Assembly: GCA_033977485.1 (NCBI GenBank)
Contig: CM066989.1
Span: forward strand, 35,404,595 to 35,468,594
Source of the DNA: Hydrangea macrophylla
Lineage: Eukaryota; Streptophyta; Magnoliopsida; Cornales; Hydrangeaceae
Direction: 5' to 3'
Length of the DNA: 64,000 bases
How positions within the stretch are numbered: the first letter of the stretch is position 1; each line of letters begins with the position of its first letter. The position numbers and the translations under genes are program-made. This document shows positions 44,386 through 57,754 of the stretch, one piece after another. The notes under the pieces were generated by a model, which did no database searches, had not been told where the DNA came from, and worked only from the letters and a program-made list of their open reading frames with translations.

Positions 44386-45282
44386 CTATCACAACTAGAT
44401 TGTTGATATAAGAACGCTTAGATAACAAGTATATAATTACCACCACAATTACAGTGCAATGGAATATTTCTCTAACAACATGTTTAGTATAGGGGAAAAG
44501 GGAAGGAAGATGATAGAATCATCTATTTGGAACGGTAGAAAAAAATGGAAGAGTGAGGGACGCCTGTTTCCTTCTAGGCCCACAAATTGTCAATGGAAGA
44601 AGAATATTTTGCAAAATGACTTTGTTCACCTCAAATAACTTCTCTATAAGATCTCATGATTTCAAGTGAATTACGTTAAACAAAACAAATAAAAGGATGC
44701 CAATTGAATTACAATGCACAATAGACATTTTTTTAATAAATTGTAGGAAATCATTTGGTGCGTTAAGAATCTTTATGAAATAAACTCTTATATTTATGAG
44801 ATTACGATTGTTACATCTTCTTTTTTGGTGAAGTGATCAATGCTAAATCAAGCCTCTTTCTTCTATTTTCTTTCTTTTGTTTTTTTCTTTCAATTTTGGT
44901 GAAAATCAAAATTTTCTCTCCTTCCCAGGATCTTCTATTATACATCATTCGTGGTTTAAGATATATCGATACATCGAAGACTAATAGGATATATCATAGA
45001 ACTTTTCTTCCTCTTTTTTCCTTTTTCTTTTTCTTTTATGCATAGGTAAAACCCCAGTTCATTAGTTTTCATTTTCATGAAGTTACAAAATACTCTGTCT
45101 ATATGAAAATAGTGAATGATGAAAAACTGGATTTTAGTTTTAGTTATAATTAAACTGTTAGTTCAACCTTTGGGTAAAATGTCTTTTGGAGCTTTAAAAT
45201 GAACATCAATTTGCATATTATGTAACACCTGCTCCCGTGGTTAACATTTATTTATGTTTTAGTACAATCATGGCATGCCTGA
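44386..45282. other. Spacer between the 5' relic and copy B of unit 1
   Basis: AT-rich, no gene. It includes a pyrimidine-rich stretch near 44862-44890 and a direct match to units 2 (49256-50217) and 3 (53846-54789). Units 2 and 3 have about 70 extra bases (gggacctgtctacaacata) that unit 1 lacks. Confidence 0.6.
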
Positions 45283-45745
45283 CCAATCTTTTTTTTTTCT
45301 TCTAAGAAGAATAATCATCACTGAAATAGAAACCATTATATCTTACCTACCAGTATCCATTCCCCACAAACCAAGCATCAGGTGAATCTCTAAGACATTT
45401 ATAGGCCATTTTTCATTGAAAACGACAAAGATAATGTGGTTCTGATTTCCTTTACAAAAGAAGTAGAAGAAGTGTGTGTTTTCCAAGAAATTGTGTTTGA
45501 ATTGCCATTGCAACTCTTCAACTCAATCGAGGTAGTGTTTCCAAGGTCATTGTCGTTGGATTTCCAATAAATGGTCAAAAAGAGGCCACTGAATCGAAGT
45601 TTATTGATGATGTAAACACTGAACGTTCGTAGAGTGATTAATGTTCGACCTTGTGTTATGCAAACATAATTTGAGTGCCACCATAGTAAGGATAAGAAAG
45701 TAATTTCTCGTGGTGAAATTTATGTTGGCAAGTGCTGGTTGTGGT
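45283..45745 (-). pseudogene. S-protein homologue copy B1, frameshifted
   Basis: The N-terminal frame reads VYIINKLRFSGLFLTIYWKS then NDNDLGNTTSIE. The C-terminal half is in another frame, LQWQFKHNFLENTHFFYFFC, followed by IIFVVFNEKWP. The shift is one missing base just after the DLGN codons. Further stops occur (for example within the WLVRYNGF region: GRstop). A signal-peptide-like start (LSYPYYGG/FLILTMVALK) precedes, near 45700. Confidence 0.85.
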
Positions 45746-45845
45746 GTTTGAAGATAGGCAATTAAATTTATAGAACAGAGTATTAGAATTTGATAGGCAT
45801 ATTTCCACTTTTTTATTTGTCTCCATTACTATGGATCTTAGTTTG

Positions 45846-47504
45846 TTGCCTGTTAAGAAAGGGCGAATAGAGAGACAGTGACGGCTTAGCCTAAATCGGT
45901 TTAGCCAACACACATATATACATATAATAATGAAGAACCACAATTACAAAATTACCCTTGTAATTTAACACTCTCCCTTAAGCTGGAGAATAAATATCTA
46001 TCATGCGTAGCTTGTTACAAAGATCATTGAAAGGTCACTTATTCAGAGCCATAGTGAAAATATCTCATAATTGACCATTTGACCTAACAATTCAAGTAGC
46101 AATTTGTTTCCTCATGACCATGTCTCTAATAAAATGACAATCAACTCCAATGTGTTTAGTCCTTTCATGAAACACTGGATTACTGGCAATGTACATGGCG
46201 GCTTGATTTTCACAATACATCTTCATAGGTTTATCACTTGAGAACCCTATCTCTTGCAGAATAGACTTCACCCACAACATCTCAAAAATAGTATGTGCCA
46301 TAACTCTATACTCAGCCTCAGCACTCGATCTATCAACTACATTTTTCTTTCTTCCTCTTCCATGTGACAAGATTGCCACCAACAAATACACAGAATCCTG
46401 AAATTGGACGTCTATATAAATGATCTCTTGCCCAGCTAGCATCTAAGAATCCCACTACCTCCAAGTCATCTGAATGTTTCAACACTAAACCTTTACTAGG
46501 AGTATTCTTCAAATATCTCAATATACGACATACTTCCTCCCAATGTTATTTTTTGGAACTCTGCATAAATTGACTAGCAGCGCCTATCGTGAAGGTGATG
46601 TTTGGCTAAGTTACAGTAAAATAAACTAGCAGAAGTCTCATATATCATCCAGCATGAACAAAATCTTCTCCCTCATCTATACTAAACTGTATGGTTGAAT
46701 CCATTAGAGTGTCAACAGGTCATGAAGCCATCATCCCTATTTCATCAACAAGGCAAAGAACATACTTCCTCTATGACAAACATATTCCTTCATTAGACCA
46801 AGCAAATTCAATGCCTAAGAAAAAATGCAGTAGTCCCAAGTCTTTCATATGAAAATGCTTGCTCAAAAGACACTTCAACAACTGTATACCTTCATTATCC
46901 CTGTCCGTTATCACTATATCATCAACGTACACTGCTAGAACAATAGTGCATTTCTCACAATGTCTCACAAATACTGAGTGATCAGAACTCATCCGCTTTC
47001 AACTATATAAGCTAACTACTTGACTAAACTTGTCAAACCAGGCCGCCCTTGAAGACTATTCAAGTCCGCTGATAACTTTTTTAAACCGACACACCTTGGG
47101 TAACTCTCCCTAAGCAACATACCAAGGCGGTAGGTGCAAGCTGTCAAGGATAGAAAGGGTTCGGTACTGGCTAGGAAGAGGCTAGAAAGGTAGACGGAGG
47201 CTAAGGGTGAGCCAGTGCATTCGGCGATGGCTAGGGAGGGGCTGAGGGTGGTCGGTGATCGCTAGGGAGGGGCTAGGTAGAGTTGCAAGTGGCTAGGGTG
47301 TTGGGTAAGCTATGATTAGTATGGTGATTAGGGTTGGTGGATCTCCATGGTTTTTCTCATACCATGTTAAGAAAGGAGGAGTATAGAGAAAGTGAAGGCT
47401 TAACCTAAACAGGTTAAGCAAATACACACACACATACATATATAGATATATATATATATATAAGGAACCACACATACAAATTACCCTTGTACTTAAACTT
47501 TGCC
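45846..47504. repeat. 5-bp target duplication (TTGCC) of copia G2
   Basis: ttgcc at 45846-45850 and 47500-47504 flank the two LTRs. The same pentamer occurs at the same places in unit 3 (50795-50799 and 52439-52443), and before the 3' LTR in unit 3/4 (55479-55483), unit 4/5 (58457-58461) and unit 5/6 (61421-61425). Confidence 0.85.
45851..47499 (-). mobile_element. Copia G2, short-LTR element with a large internal deletion
   Basis: 3' LTR 45851-45970 (120 bp) and 5' LTR 47365-47499 (135 bp; a TA-microsatellite accounts for most of the length difference). PPT-like AAGGGAGAG (minus) precedes the 3' LTR. RNase H at 46092-46521 reads RSSAEAEYRVMAHTIFEMLW then [22 protein letters not shown] at 46771-46992 has VLAVYVDDIVITD. 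gag, protease, integrase and the front of RT are gone; the leader joins RT at LPPWYVA. It cannot move by itself. Confidence 0.9.
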
Positions 47505-48477
47505 TCTCTATGAATGAAATGGGGTTGTGTGTGAGGAGGGTGTTGGAGCTTCATAGACGTTACTGAGCTCATTCTCTAACAGTTCAAACTTTTGGAGCAA
47601 TTGGCAACTTAAAGCAATGCATAACATCATGGTAGATGTACTTTGGGTATTTCAAGCATATTATGGCAATCTAAATACCTTAATTACAAATATCGTAGTG
47701 CCATTATGGATTTTATATACCTAGAGTACAATATCTAATTACCCATTATGGAATATAACAACCTATCTCTAATATTTGGTATTAGGAAGGAATGGAAACG
47801 AGGAAAGGGGTGGAGAAAAGAGAGGAGGGAAGAGGTTAAAAACACTAGTTTGGTAAGATGGAAGATGGTATACAGAGAGGGGGGGAGAGAAGGGACATCA
47901 CTTCCATTCAAGCCCACAAATTTTAACACGTCCAAGATTGGACGAATTAGGAGAGAGAAAATGCTACTTTTCTATTTTGACTATTTTGTTCTTACAAACA
48001 ATGATATTTGTTTTAATATAGGGCTATAGTAGTAAACTGTATAGTATTTTATTCTTTCCTTCCTTACTCCTATCTTGTTTAACCAAAAAAAAAAAGTGAG
48101 TACACATTTCCTTTCCTTAGGGATACCTCTTCCATCCATCCACTCTTTCTTTCCTTTTATTTTCCATATCTCCTCCCAAACATAGCATTAAATTATGTTT
48201 CATATTAGAAAAATGGAAAAGAAGGAAAGACGGGGAGGGATGCAGATAGAATGTTATATTTTTTGTTTGTTGGAAGGGATGAAGGAATAGAATAGTGGAG
48301 AAATGCATCTTCAGGTTTTCTATTTTCTTGAGAATCCAAGAAAAATAAATAAACAACAAAAAGATAAAAACAAAAAATAAATCAAAAGCTGAAATTGTCA
48401 CTATTATTATTGTTCTCCCAATAATCAATTATTTATGATACTTTTAAGCACAACACATGGTATTGTTAATACAACAA

Positions 48478-48835
48478 TCATACCCAGTCAAATTTTTCTT
48501 CTAACCAGCATTAGTATAGCTTAAATAGAAACCGTCATCTTCGGCTAGCCAGTAGCAATTCTCTGTGCCTACATAGGGAACCTCGTAACACGAGGCTCTC
48601 ATTTTAACATTGTAAACATCAAATCTATGTGTCTTCTTATCTTCATACTAAAAGTAGCAGTAGAACCTTGTGTTTCCCAGGGAATTGTGATGGTAATGCC
48701 AATTGAAGTCGTCACCCACATGCGGGACATGCATTCCAAGGTCGTCGTCTTTGGATTTGCAATGAAATCTCAAAGGAGGGCTAGCGGGTGTGAGTCTATT
48801 GATGATATGAACTATGTACTTCTCATCATGTAACT
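48478..48835 (-). pseudogene. S-protein homologue copy A2, broken
   Basis: Near-identical to the intact gene over IVHIINRLTPASPPLRFHCK, DDDLGMHVPHVGDDFNWHYH and RFYCYF. It lacks about 105 bases covering most of the signal peptide and mature N-terminus, between two gtactt/aactt-type repeats (near 48820). It also has a stop after FYCYF (Trp to stop) and an altered end. Confidence 0.9.
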
Positions 48836-49120
48836 CATTCTCAAATTTTTTTTTTTGGATGTAGTGTTTTAAAATTTGGTGCCTTTTCACCTTAGAATAA
48901 TGTTTGGATTTATATTCGTGATGATGTACAACATGATATATGGTAGGTATATTTTGGTATTACAAGTAGATTATGAAAATCTCAATAGCGAGATTACAAA
49001 ATTTAATAACCATTATGACTTTCTAAATACATAGATTGCAAATATCTAATTACCTTTATAGCTTTCTAAATAATGAAAATTAAGACTTAAGTTCTTTTCT
49101 TTAGCTACTTTACATGCTAT

Positions 49121-49255
49121 TTTGAAATGCCAGCATGAATAAGGAGAAGTTACTTCTCATGTTATAACTCAATATTGAAAAATTGTGGTTGTGATGTTTT
49201 AAGTTACCGGTCCTTCATTTTACACCTAAGATTTAAGGATTTTGATTTATATGTA
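49121..49255 (-). pseudogene. 5' relic of S-protein homologue (unit 2)
   Basis: Copy of the relic at 44240-44385 with few changes; encodes the same truncated signal-peptide segment. Confidence 0.6.
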
Positions 49256-50217
49256 ATCTATCACAACTAGATTGTTGATATAAAAGTGCTTAGATAACAA
49301 GTATATATTTTCCACCACAATCACAGTGCAATGGAATATTTCTCTAACAACATGTTTAGTACAGGGGAAAAGAGAAGGAAGATGATAGAATCATCTATTT
49401 GGAACGGTAGAAAAAAAATGGAAGAGTGAGGGACGCCTTTTTCCTTCTAGGCCCACAAATTGTCAATGGAAGAAGAAAATTTTGCAAAATGACTTTGTTC
49501 ACCTCAAATGACTTCTCTATAAGATCTCATGATTTCAAGTGAATTACGTTAAACAATACAATTAAAAGGATGCCAAATGAATTACAATGCACAATAGACA
49601 TTTTTTTAATAAATTGTAGGAAATCTTTTGGTGAGTTAAGAATCTTTAGGAAATAAACTCTTATATTTATGAGATTACGATTGCTACATCTTCTGTTTTG
49701 GTGAAGTGATCAATGCTAAATCAAGCATCTTTCTTTTCTTTTCTTTGTTTTGTTTTTACCTTTCAATTTTGGTGAAAATCAAAATTTTCTCTCCTTCCCA
49801 GGATCTTCTATTATACATCATTGGTGGTTTAAGATATATCATACAATATTTTGGGACCTGTCTACAACATACTAGGACCAAAACTACAAAAGATGTATTA
49901 TCGATACATCAAAAACTAATAGGATGTATCATAGAACTTTTCTTACTCTTTTTTTCTTTTTCTTTTTCTTTTTCTTTTATGCATGGTAAAACCCCAGTTT
50001 ATCAGTTTTCATTTTCATGAAGTTACAAAGTACTCTGTCTATGTTAAAATAGTGAATGATGAAAAACTTGATTTTAGTTTTAGTTATAATTAAACTGTAG
50101 TTCGACCTTTGGGTAAAATGTCTTTTGGACCTTTAAAATGAACATCAATTTGCATTTGTATAACACCTGCTCCCGCGGTTAACATTTATTTATGTTTTAG
50201 TACAATCATGGCATGCC

Positions 50218-50690
50218 TGGCCAATCTATACTTTTTCTTCCAAGAAGAATTATCTTTACTGAAATAGAAACCATTATGTGAATCAGGTGAATCTCTAACC
50301 AGAAACAATTCCCCACAAACCAAGCATCAGGTGAATCTCTAAGACATTTACTGGCCATTTTTCATTGAAATTGATAAAGATAATGTGGTTCCGATTTCCT
50401 TTACAAAAGAAGAAGAAGAAGTGTGTGTTTTCCCAAAAATTGTGTTTGAAATGCCATTGCAACTCCTCAACTCTATCGAGGTAGTGTTTCCAAGGTTATT
50501 GTCTTTGGATTTCCAATGAATGGTCAAAAAAGGGGCCACTGAATGGAAGTTTATTGATGATGTAAACACTGAATGTTCATAGAGTGATTAATGTTCAACC
50601 TTGTGTTGTGAAAACATAATTTGAGTGCCACCATAGTAAGGATAAGAAAGTAAGTTCTCGTGGTGAAATTTATGTTGGCAAGTGCTGGCT
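50218..50690 (-). pseudogene. S-protein homologue copy B2, frameshifted
   Basis: SVYIINKLPFSGPFLTIHWK then DNNLGNTTSIE, with the same one-base shift as B1 before LQWHFKHNFWENTHFFFFF. An additional local duplication (gtgaatcaggtgaatctct, near 50278 and 50331) disrupts the C-terminal region. The signal-peptide segment TYFLILTMVALKLC is near 50630-50675. Confidence 0.85.
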
Positions 50691-50799
50691 GTGGTGTTTG
50701 AAGATAGGCAATTAAATTTATAGAACAAAGTATTAGAATTTGATAGGCATGTTTCCTCTTTTTATTTGTCTCCATTACTATGGATCTTAGTTTGTTGCC

Positions 50800-52438
50800 T
50801 GTTAAGAAAGGAGGAATAAAGAGACAGTAACGGCTTAACCTAAATAGGTTTAGCCAACACACATATATATATAATAATGAAGAACCACAATTACAAAATT
50901 ACCCTGGTAATTTAACACTCCCACTTAAGCTGGAGAATAAATATCTATCATGCGTAGCTTGTTACAAAGATCATTGAAAGGTCACTTGTTCAGAGCCTTA
51001 ATGAAAATATCTCATAATTGACCATTTGACCTAGCAATTCAAGTAACAATTTGTTTCCTCATAACCATGTCTCTAATAAAATGACAATCAACTCCAATGT
51101 GTTTGGTCCTTTCAGGAAACACTGGATTACTGGCAATGTACATGGTGGCTTGATTATCACAATACATCTTCATAGGTTTATCACTTGAGAACCCTATCTC
51201 TTGCAGAATAGACTTCACCCACATCATCTCAAAAATAGTATGTGCCATAACTCTATACTCAGTCTCAGCACTCGATCTTTCAACTACATTTTTCTTTTTT
51301 CCTCTTCCATGTGACAAGATTGCCACCAACAAATACACATAATCCTAAAACTGGACGTCTAACTAAATGATTTCTTGCCCAGCTAGCATCTAAGAATCCC
51401 ACTACCTCCAAGTCATCTGAATGTTTCAACACTAAACCTTTACTAGGAGCACTTTTCAAATATCTCAATATATGACATACTGCCTCCCAATGTTATTTTT
51501 TGAAACTCTGCATAAATTGACTAGCAGTGCCTATCGTAAAGGTGATGTCTGGCTAAGTTACTGTCAAATAAATTAGCAAAAGTCTCATATATCGTCCAGC
51601 ATCAACAAAATCTTTTCCCTCATCTATACTAAACTGTATGGTTGAACCCATTAGAGTGTCAATACGTCATGAAGCCATCATCCTTATTTCATCAAGAAGG
51701 CAAAGAACATACTTCCTCTAAGACAAACATATTCCTTCCTTAGACCAGGTAAATTCAATGCCTAAGAAAAAATGCAGTAGTCCCAAGTCTTTCATATGAA
51801 AATGCTTGCTCAAAAGACACTTCAACAACTGTGTACCGTTATTATCACTGTCCGTGATCACTATATCATCAACGTACACTTCTAGAACAATAGTGCGTTT
51901 CTTACAATGTCTCACAAATACTGAGTTATCAAAACTCATCCGCTTTCACCCATATAAGCTAGCTACTTGACTAAACTTGTCAAACCAAGCCCTTGGAGAC
52001 TGTTCACATCCGCTGATAACTTTTTTCAACCAACACACCTTGGGTAACTCCCCCTAAGCAACATACCAAGGAGGTAGGCATAGGCTATCAAGGCCAGAAA
52101 GGATTCGACACAGGCAAGGAAGAGGCTGGAAAGGTGGACGGAGGCTAAGGATGAGCCAGTGCGGTCGACGATGGCTAGGGAGGGGCTGAGGGTGGTCGGC
52201 GATGGCTAGGGAGGGGCTAGGTAGAGTTGCGAGTGGCTAGGGTGTTGGGTAGGCTATGATTAGGATGGTGATTAGGGTTAGTGGATCTCCATGGTTTTTC
52301 TCATACCATGTTAAGAAAGGAGGAGTATTGAGAATTGAAGGCTTAACCTAAACAGGTTAAGCCAATATACACACACACATATATATATATATATATTAAT
52401 GAGGAACCACACATACAAATTACCCTTGTACTTAAACT
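50800..52438 (-). mobile_element. Copia G3, internally deleted (unit 2/3 boundary)
   Basis: 3' LTR 50800-50916, RNase H 51039-51468 (MKMYCDNQATMYIASNPVFP), RT 51718-51939 (VLEVYVDDIVITD), leader with repeated ggctagggaggggct (near 52170-52220), 5' LTR ending at 52438. Same internal deletion as G1 and G2, and same TTGCC flanks. Confidence 0.9.
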
Positions 52439-53419
52439 TTGCCTCTCTACGAATGAAATGGGGTTGCATATGAGGAGGGTGTTGGCGCTTCATAGACGTT
52501 ATTGAGGTCATTCTCTAACAGTTCAAACTTTTGGAGCAATTGATGACTTAAAGCAATACATAACATCATGGTAGACGTACTTTGGGTATTTCAAGCATAT
52601 TATGGCAATCTAAATACCTTAATTACAAATATCGTAGTGCCATTATGGATTTTATATACCTAGATTACAATACCAAATCACCCATTATGGAATATAACAA
52701 CCTATTTCTAATATTTGGTATTAGGGAGGAATGGAAACGAGGAAAGGGGTGGAGAAAAGAGAGGAGGGAAGAGGTAAAAACACTAGTTTGGTAAGATGGA
52801 AGATGGTATATGGAGAGGGGGAGAGAGAAGGGACATCACTTCCATTCAAGCCCACAAATTTTAACACGTCCAAAATTGGACGGATTAGGAGAGGGAAAAT
52901 GCTTCTCTTCTATTTTCACTATTTTGTTCTTACAAACAATGATGTTTGTATTAATACAGGGCTATATTAGTAAACTATATAGTATTTTATTCTTTCCTTC
53001 CTCACTCCTGCCTTGTTTAACCAAACAAAAGAAGTGAGCACGCATTTCCTTTCCTTAGGGATACCTCTTCCATCCATCCACTCTTTCGTACCTTCTATTT
53101 TTCATATCTCCTCCCAAACATAGCACAAAAGTATGTTTCATATTAGAAAAGTGGAAAAGAAGGAAAAAAGGGGAGGGAAGCAGATAGAATGTTATATTTT
53201 TTTGTTTGATGGAAAGGATGAAGGAATAGAGTAGTGGAGAAATGCATCTTCAGGTTTTCTATTTTCTTGAGAATCCAAGATAAATAAATAAGTAACAAAA
53301 AGATAAACACAAAAAATAAATTGAAAGCTGAAATTGTCACTATAATTTTTGTTCTCTTAATAATCAATTATCTATGATACTTTTAAGCACAATACATGGT
53401 ATTGTTAGTACAACAATCA

Positions 53420-53485
53420 TACCCAGTCAAACTTTTTCTTTCAACCAGCATTAGTATAGCTTAAATAGAAACCGTCATCTTTCAC
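53420..53485 (-). pseudogene. Remnant of S-protein homologue copy A3
   Basis: Only the last ~22 codons (DDGFYLSYTNAGWK region) remain. The rest, up to within the promoter block, is deleted at ttcac|aagatt (about 53485). The 5' flank resumes at ggatttatattcgtgg. Confidence 0.85.
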
Positions 53486-53706
53486 AAGATTGGATTTATA
53501 TTCGTGGTGATGTACAACTTGATATATGGTAGGTATATTTTGGTATTACAAGTAGATTATGAAAATCTCAATAGCAAGATTACAAAATTTGATAACCATT
53601 ATGACTTTCTAAATACATAGACTGCAAATACCTAATTACCTTTATAGCTTTCTAAATAATGAAAATTAAAACTTAAGTTTTTTTCTTTTGCTACTTTACA
53701 TTTTAT

Positions 53707-53845
53707 TTTGAAATGCCAGCAAGAAAGAGGAGAAGATACTTCTCATGTTATAACTCATTATTGAAAAATGGTGGTTATGATGTCTCAAGTTACCGGTCCT
53801 TTCATTTTACACCTAAGATTTAAGGATTTTGATTTATATGTAATC
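53707..53845 (-). pseudogene. 5' relic of S-protein homologue (unit 3)
   Basis: Third copy of the signal-peptide relic, with aagaaagagg replacing the Met-containing segment. Confidence 0.55.
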
Positions 53846-54789
53846 TATCACAAGAAGATTATTGATATCAAAGTGATTAGAAAACAAGTACATAATTACC
53901 ACCGCAATTACAGTGCAATGGATTTCTCTAACAACATGTTTAGTATAGGGAAAAGGGAAGGAACATGATAAAATCATCTAATTGGAAGGGTAAAAAAAAA
54001 TGGAAGAGTGAGGGACGCCTTTTTCCTTCTAGACCCACAAATTGTCAATGGAAGAAGAATATTTTGCAAAATGACTTTGTTGACCTCAAATCACTTCTGT
54101 ATAAGATCTCATGATTTCAAGTGAATTACGTTAAACAAAACAAATAAAAGGATGCCAATTGAATTACAATGCACAATAGACGTTTTTTAATAAATTGTAC
54201 GAAATCATTTGGTGTGTTAAGAATCTTAAGGAAATAAACTCTTATATTTATGAGATTACGATTGCTAAATCTTCTTTTTTGGTGAAGTGATCAATGCTAA
54301 ATCAAGCATTTTTCTTTTCTTTTCTTTCTTTTGTTTTTTCCTTTCAATTTTGGTGAAAATCAAGATTTTCCCTCCTTCCCAGGATCTTCTATGATACATC
54401 ATTGGTAGTTTAAGATATATCATTCAATATTTTGGGACCTGTCTACAACATACTGGGACTAAAACTACAAAAGATGTATTATTGATACATCGAAAACTAA
54501 TAGGATGTATCATAGAATTTTTCTTAATTCCTCTTTTTTCTTTTTCTTTTTTTTTTATGCATGGGTAAAACCCCAGTTCATTAGTTTTCATCGTCATGAA
54601 GTTATAGAGTACTCTGTCTATATGAAAATAGTGAATGATGAAAAACTTGATTTTAGTAGTTAGAATTAAACTATTAGTTCAACCTTTGGGTATAATGTCT
54701 TTTGGAGCTATAAACTGAACATCACTTTGCATATTGTGTAACACCCGCTCCCGCCGTTAACATTTAGTTATGTTTTAGTACAATCATGG

Positions 54790-55245
54790 CATGATTGGCC
54801 AATATTTTTTTTCTTTCAAGAAATATTATCATCACTGAAATAGAAACCATTATATCTTACCAACCAATGGCAATTCCCCACAAACCACGCATCAGGTGAA
54901 TCTTTAAGACATTTACTGGCCATTTTTCGTTGAAAACGACAAAGATAATATGCCTCTAGTTTTTATTACAAAAGAAGTAGAAGAAGTGTGTGTTTTCCCA
55001 GAAACTGTGTTTGAATTGCCATTGCAACTTCAACTCTATCGAGGTAGTGTTTCCAAGGTCATTGTTTTTGGATTTCCAATGAATGGTCAACAAGGGGCCA
55101 CTGAATGGAATTTTATTGATGATGTAAACATAGAACTTTCCTAGAGTGATTAATGTTCGTCCTTATGTTGCCCAAACATCATTTTGAGTGCCACAATAGT
55201 AAGGATAAGAAAGTACTTCTTATGGTCAAATTTATGTTGGCAAGT
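54790..55245 (-). pseudogene. S-protein homologue copy B3, frameshifted
   Basis: Frame 1 ends DNDLGNTTSIE-like; frame 2 holds the FKHSFWENTHFFYFFC equivalents. It shows the shared base loss at the DLGN site plus a further small deletion (gttgaagttgcaatgg). The C-terminus reads NCHWLVRYNGFYFS. Confidence 0.82.
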
Positions 55246-55483
55246 GCTAGTTGTGGTGTTTGTAGATAGGCAATTAAATTGATAGAACAGAGTATTAGAA
55301 TATGGTAGATGTTGTTGATATCAGTCTCTAACAACTTAAGCTCTTGAAGAAACTTGTGACTTAACATGGTTTCAAATCCTTTTTAGTGAGAGGTCTCAGG
55401 TTCAAATCTCAATACCATCCCTTTGACGTGCATATTTGCACTTTGTTATTTGTCTCCGTTACTATGGATCGTAGTTTGTTGCC
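55246..55483. other. Spacer with an insertion not found in units 1-2
   Basis: Contains about 115 bases (55310-55425: gttgatatcagtctctaac, then acttaacatggtttcaaatcc and ggttcaaatctc) present in units 3, 4 and 5 but absent from units 1 and 2. It could be an old LTR-end fragment. No gene. Confidence 0.5.
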
Positions 55484-56520
55484 TGTTAAGAAAGGGGGAA
55501 TAGAGAGAAAGTGATGGCTTGACCTAAATAGGTTTATCAACACACATATATATATATATATTAATGAGGAACCACAATTACAAAATTACCTTTGTAATTT
55601 AACACTCCCCCTTAAGCTAGAACTTAAATATCTATTATGCATAGCTTGTTACAAAGATCATTGAAAGGTCACTTATTCAGAGCCTTAGTGAAAATATCTC
55701 CTAATTGACCATTTGACCAAACAATTCAAGCAACAATTTGTTTCCTCATGACCATGTCTCTAATAAAATGACAATCAACTCCAATGTGTTTGGTCCTTTC
55801 ATGAAACACTGATTACTGGCAGTGTACATGGTGGCTTGATTATCACAATACATCTTCATAGGTTTATCACTTGAGAACCCCATCTCTTGCAGAATAGACT
55901 TCACCCACAACATCTCAAAACCAGTATGTGCCATAACTCTATACTCAGCCTCAGCACTCGATCTGTCAACTACATTTTTCTTTTTTCCTCTTCCACGTGA
56001 CAAGATTGCCACCAACAAATACACAGAATCCTAAAACTGGAGGTCTATCTAAATGATCTGTTGCCCAACTAGCATCTAAGAATCCCACTACCTCCAAGTC
56101 ATCTGAATGTTTCAACACTAAACCTTTACCAGGAGCACTCTTCAAATATCTCAATATACGACATACTGCCTCCCAGTGCTATTTTTTGGAACTCTGCATA
56201 AATTGACTAGCAGCGCCTATTGTAAAGGTAATGTCTGGCTAGGTTACAGTCAAATAAATTAGCTTACCCAAAAGTCTCATATATCGTCCAGCATCAACAA
56301 AATCTTCTCCCTCATCTATACTAAACTGTATGTTTGAATTCATTTGAATGTCAATAGGTCTTGAAGCCATCATCCCTGTTTCATCTAGAAGAGAAAGAAC
56401 ATCTTCCTCTGAGACAAACATGTTCCTTCATTAGACCTGGCAAATTTAATGCCTAAGAAATAACGCAGTAGTCCCAAGTCTTTCATATGAAAATGCTTGC
56501 TCAAATGACACTTCAACAAT
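55484..56520 (-). mobile_element. Copia G4, 3' half only
   Basis: 3' LTR 55484-55604, RNase H 55746-56154 (AEAEYRVMAHTGFEMLWVKS), RT up to [20 protein letters not shown]. The 5' part is replaced at about 56517 by unrelated sequence starting ttggggatttgtatggcg. Confidence 0.87.
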
Positions 56521-57754
56521 AGTTGGGGATTTGTATGGCGATCGGAGATGGGATATTCGAGTTTGAAGCAAAGCACCCTAGATTTCATTAGGGGCTTACA
56601 GTTTTTGTTCTAATAGGGATCTATATGACTATTAAAGATGGGATATTTATTCCTGCAATATCAGTCAAACATACACACTTTGTACAAATATTCGTTACAA
56701 TAAGAAATATTTGTTACGATAGTTAATTGTATAACACACCTCCAAAAGCCAAAAAGGAATTTCACTATTTGTACAAATATTTATCCTAAATTTAGGAAAA
56801 TAATCTTCACCCATCACATAATACCCATATGTATTAGTGTGGTGATACATATATGCAATGACAAAGGATTGATGTAGATAACTGTTCCAACGGTTGCTGT
56901 CATGACATCTACTTTAGAAGAATTACTATATGGTCCTAGACCATAGGTCAAGTGTTCGTCCTGACAAGTCGGGGACTGCCATGTGATGAAATGAACTGGC
57001 TTTTGAAGACAAAAAAAATATGTACTTGACCACATGACATTCCCTATAGAACAGGACCACCAAGCGGCTATGGTCCCAAACCATAGAATTATTTCTCACT
57101 GTTGCGAGGGCTTAGCATTACGTTAAAAAAAAATGATGTTTGTAGCACATATTTTGCAACCCAAATCCATTGGGTCTGGTGTTTAAAGAATAGCCTAATG
57201 GATGTGGGTTGATAAGAGCAGCTCATGGATTAGGCCCAATTAGAATCGACCCAGCTTTTTTTTTTTTTAAATTCTAAATAAGGCTTACTGCTTTTCAAAC
57301 TTCTGATCTATCTATTAGAGGAGGGGAAAAAAGCACAGAAGGTTCGTTCGAAAATTGAGGTTACTTCTCTAACTCATTCTTTGCTTATGTGTTTACTCAG
57401 TTTATCAAAAGTTGTGATTGATGAAGTTTCGTTGTACCCAAGGGCTCACATGCTTATGTTACGATTATTGGTATTCAGTTTTTGTATCCATGATTGACTC
57501 TAATTGGAAAACTTTTCTTGAAAAATGAAACCAAAAAGCGCAACAGTATCATTTGAACCCAAACTACAAGGGTACACTTTGTAATTAAGCCTAAAAAATA
57601 AGTTGGGTGTTACAGAGTTCATCTTGTGAATGTAGGAGAAATAATTGAGTAAGTAATAAAATATATAGACACAGTGAACAACTTCCCAATATCATTATTT
57701 CCTTATAATAATCACTTATTATATATCCAATCCCAACACATGATCTTGTTAGAA
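56521..57754. other. Spacer type 2 (unit 4)
   Basis: No gene. It begins with tandem ~90-base phrases (ggagatgggatattc at 56543 and an altered copy near 56636), then aaatatttgt repeats and the palindromic MITE below. Repeated in unit 5 (59497-60735) and unit 6 (62355-63430). Confidence 0.6.
56928..57086. mobile_element. Small palindromic-ended MITE-like element (unit 4)
   Basis: Left end tatggtcctagaccata and right end atggtcccaaaccatag. Each end is nearly palindromic in itself and inverted to the other. Copies in unit 5 (59902-60058) and unit 6 (62762-62920). Target duplication not clear. Confidence 0.5.

Noticed and set aside
55310..55425. Possible SINE (B-box-like ggttcaaatctc)
   Set aside because: No A box at the right distance and no poly-A tail. 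An LTR-end fragment with a decayed primer site fits as well.
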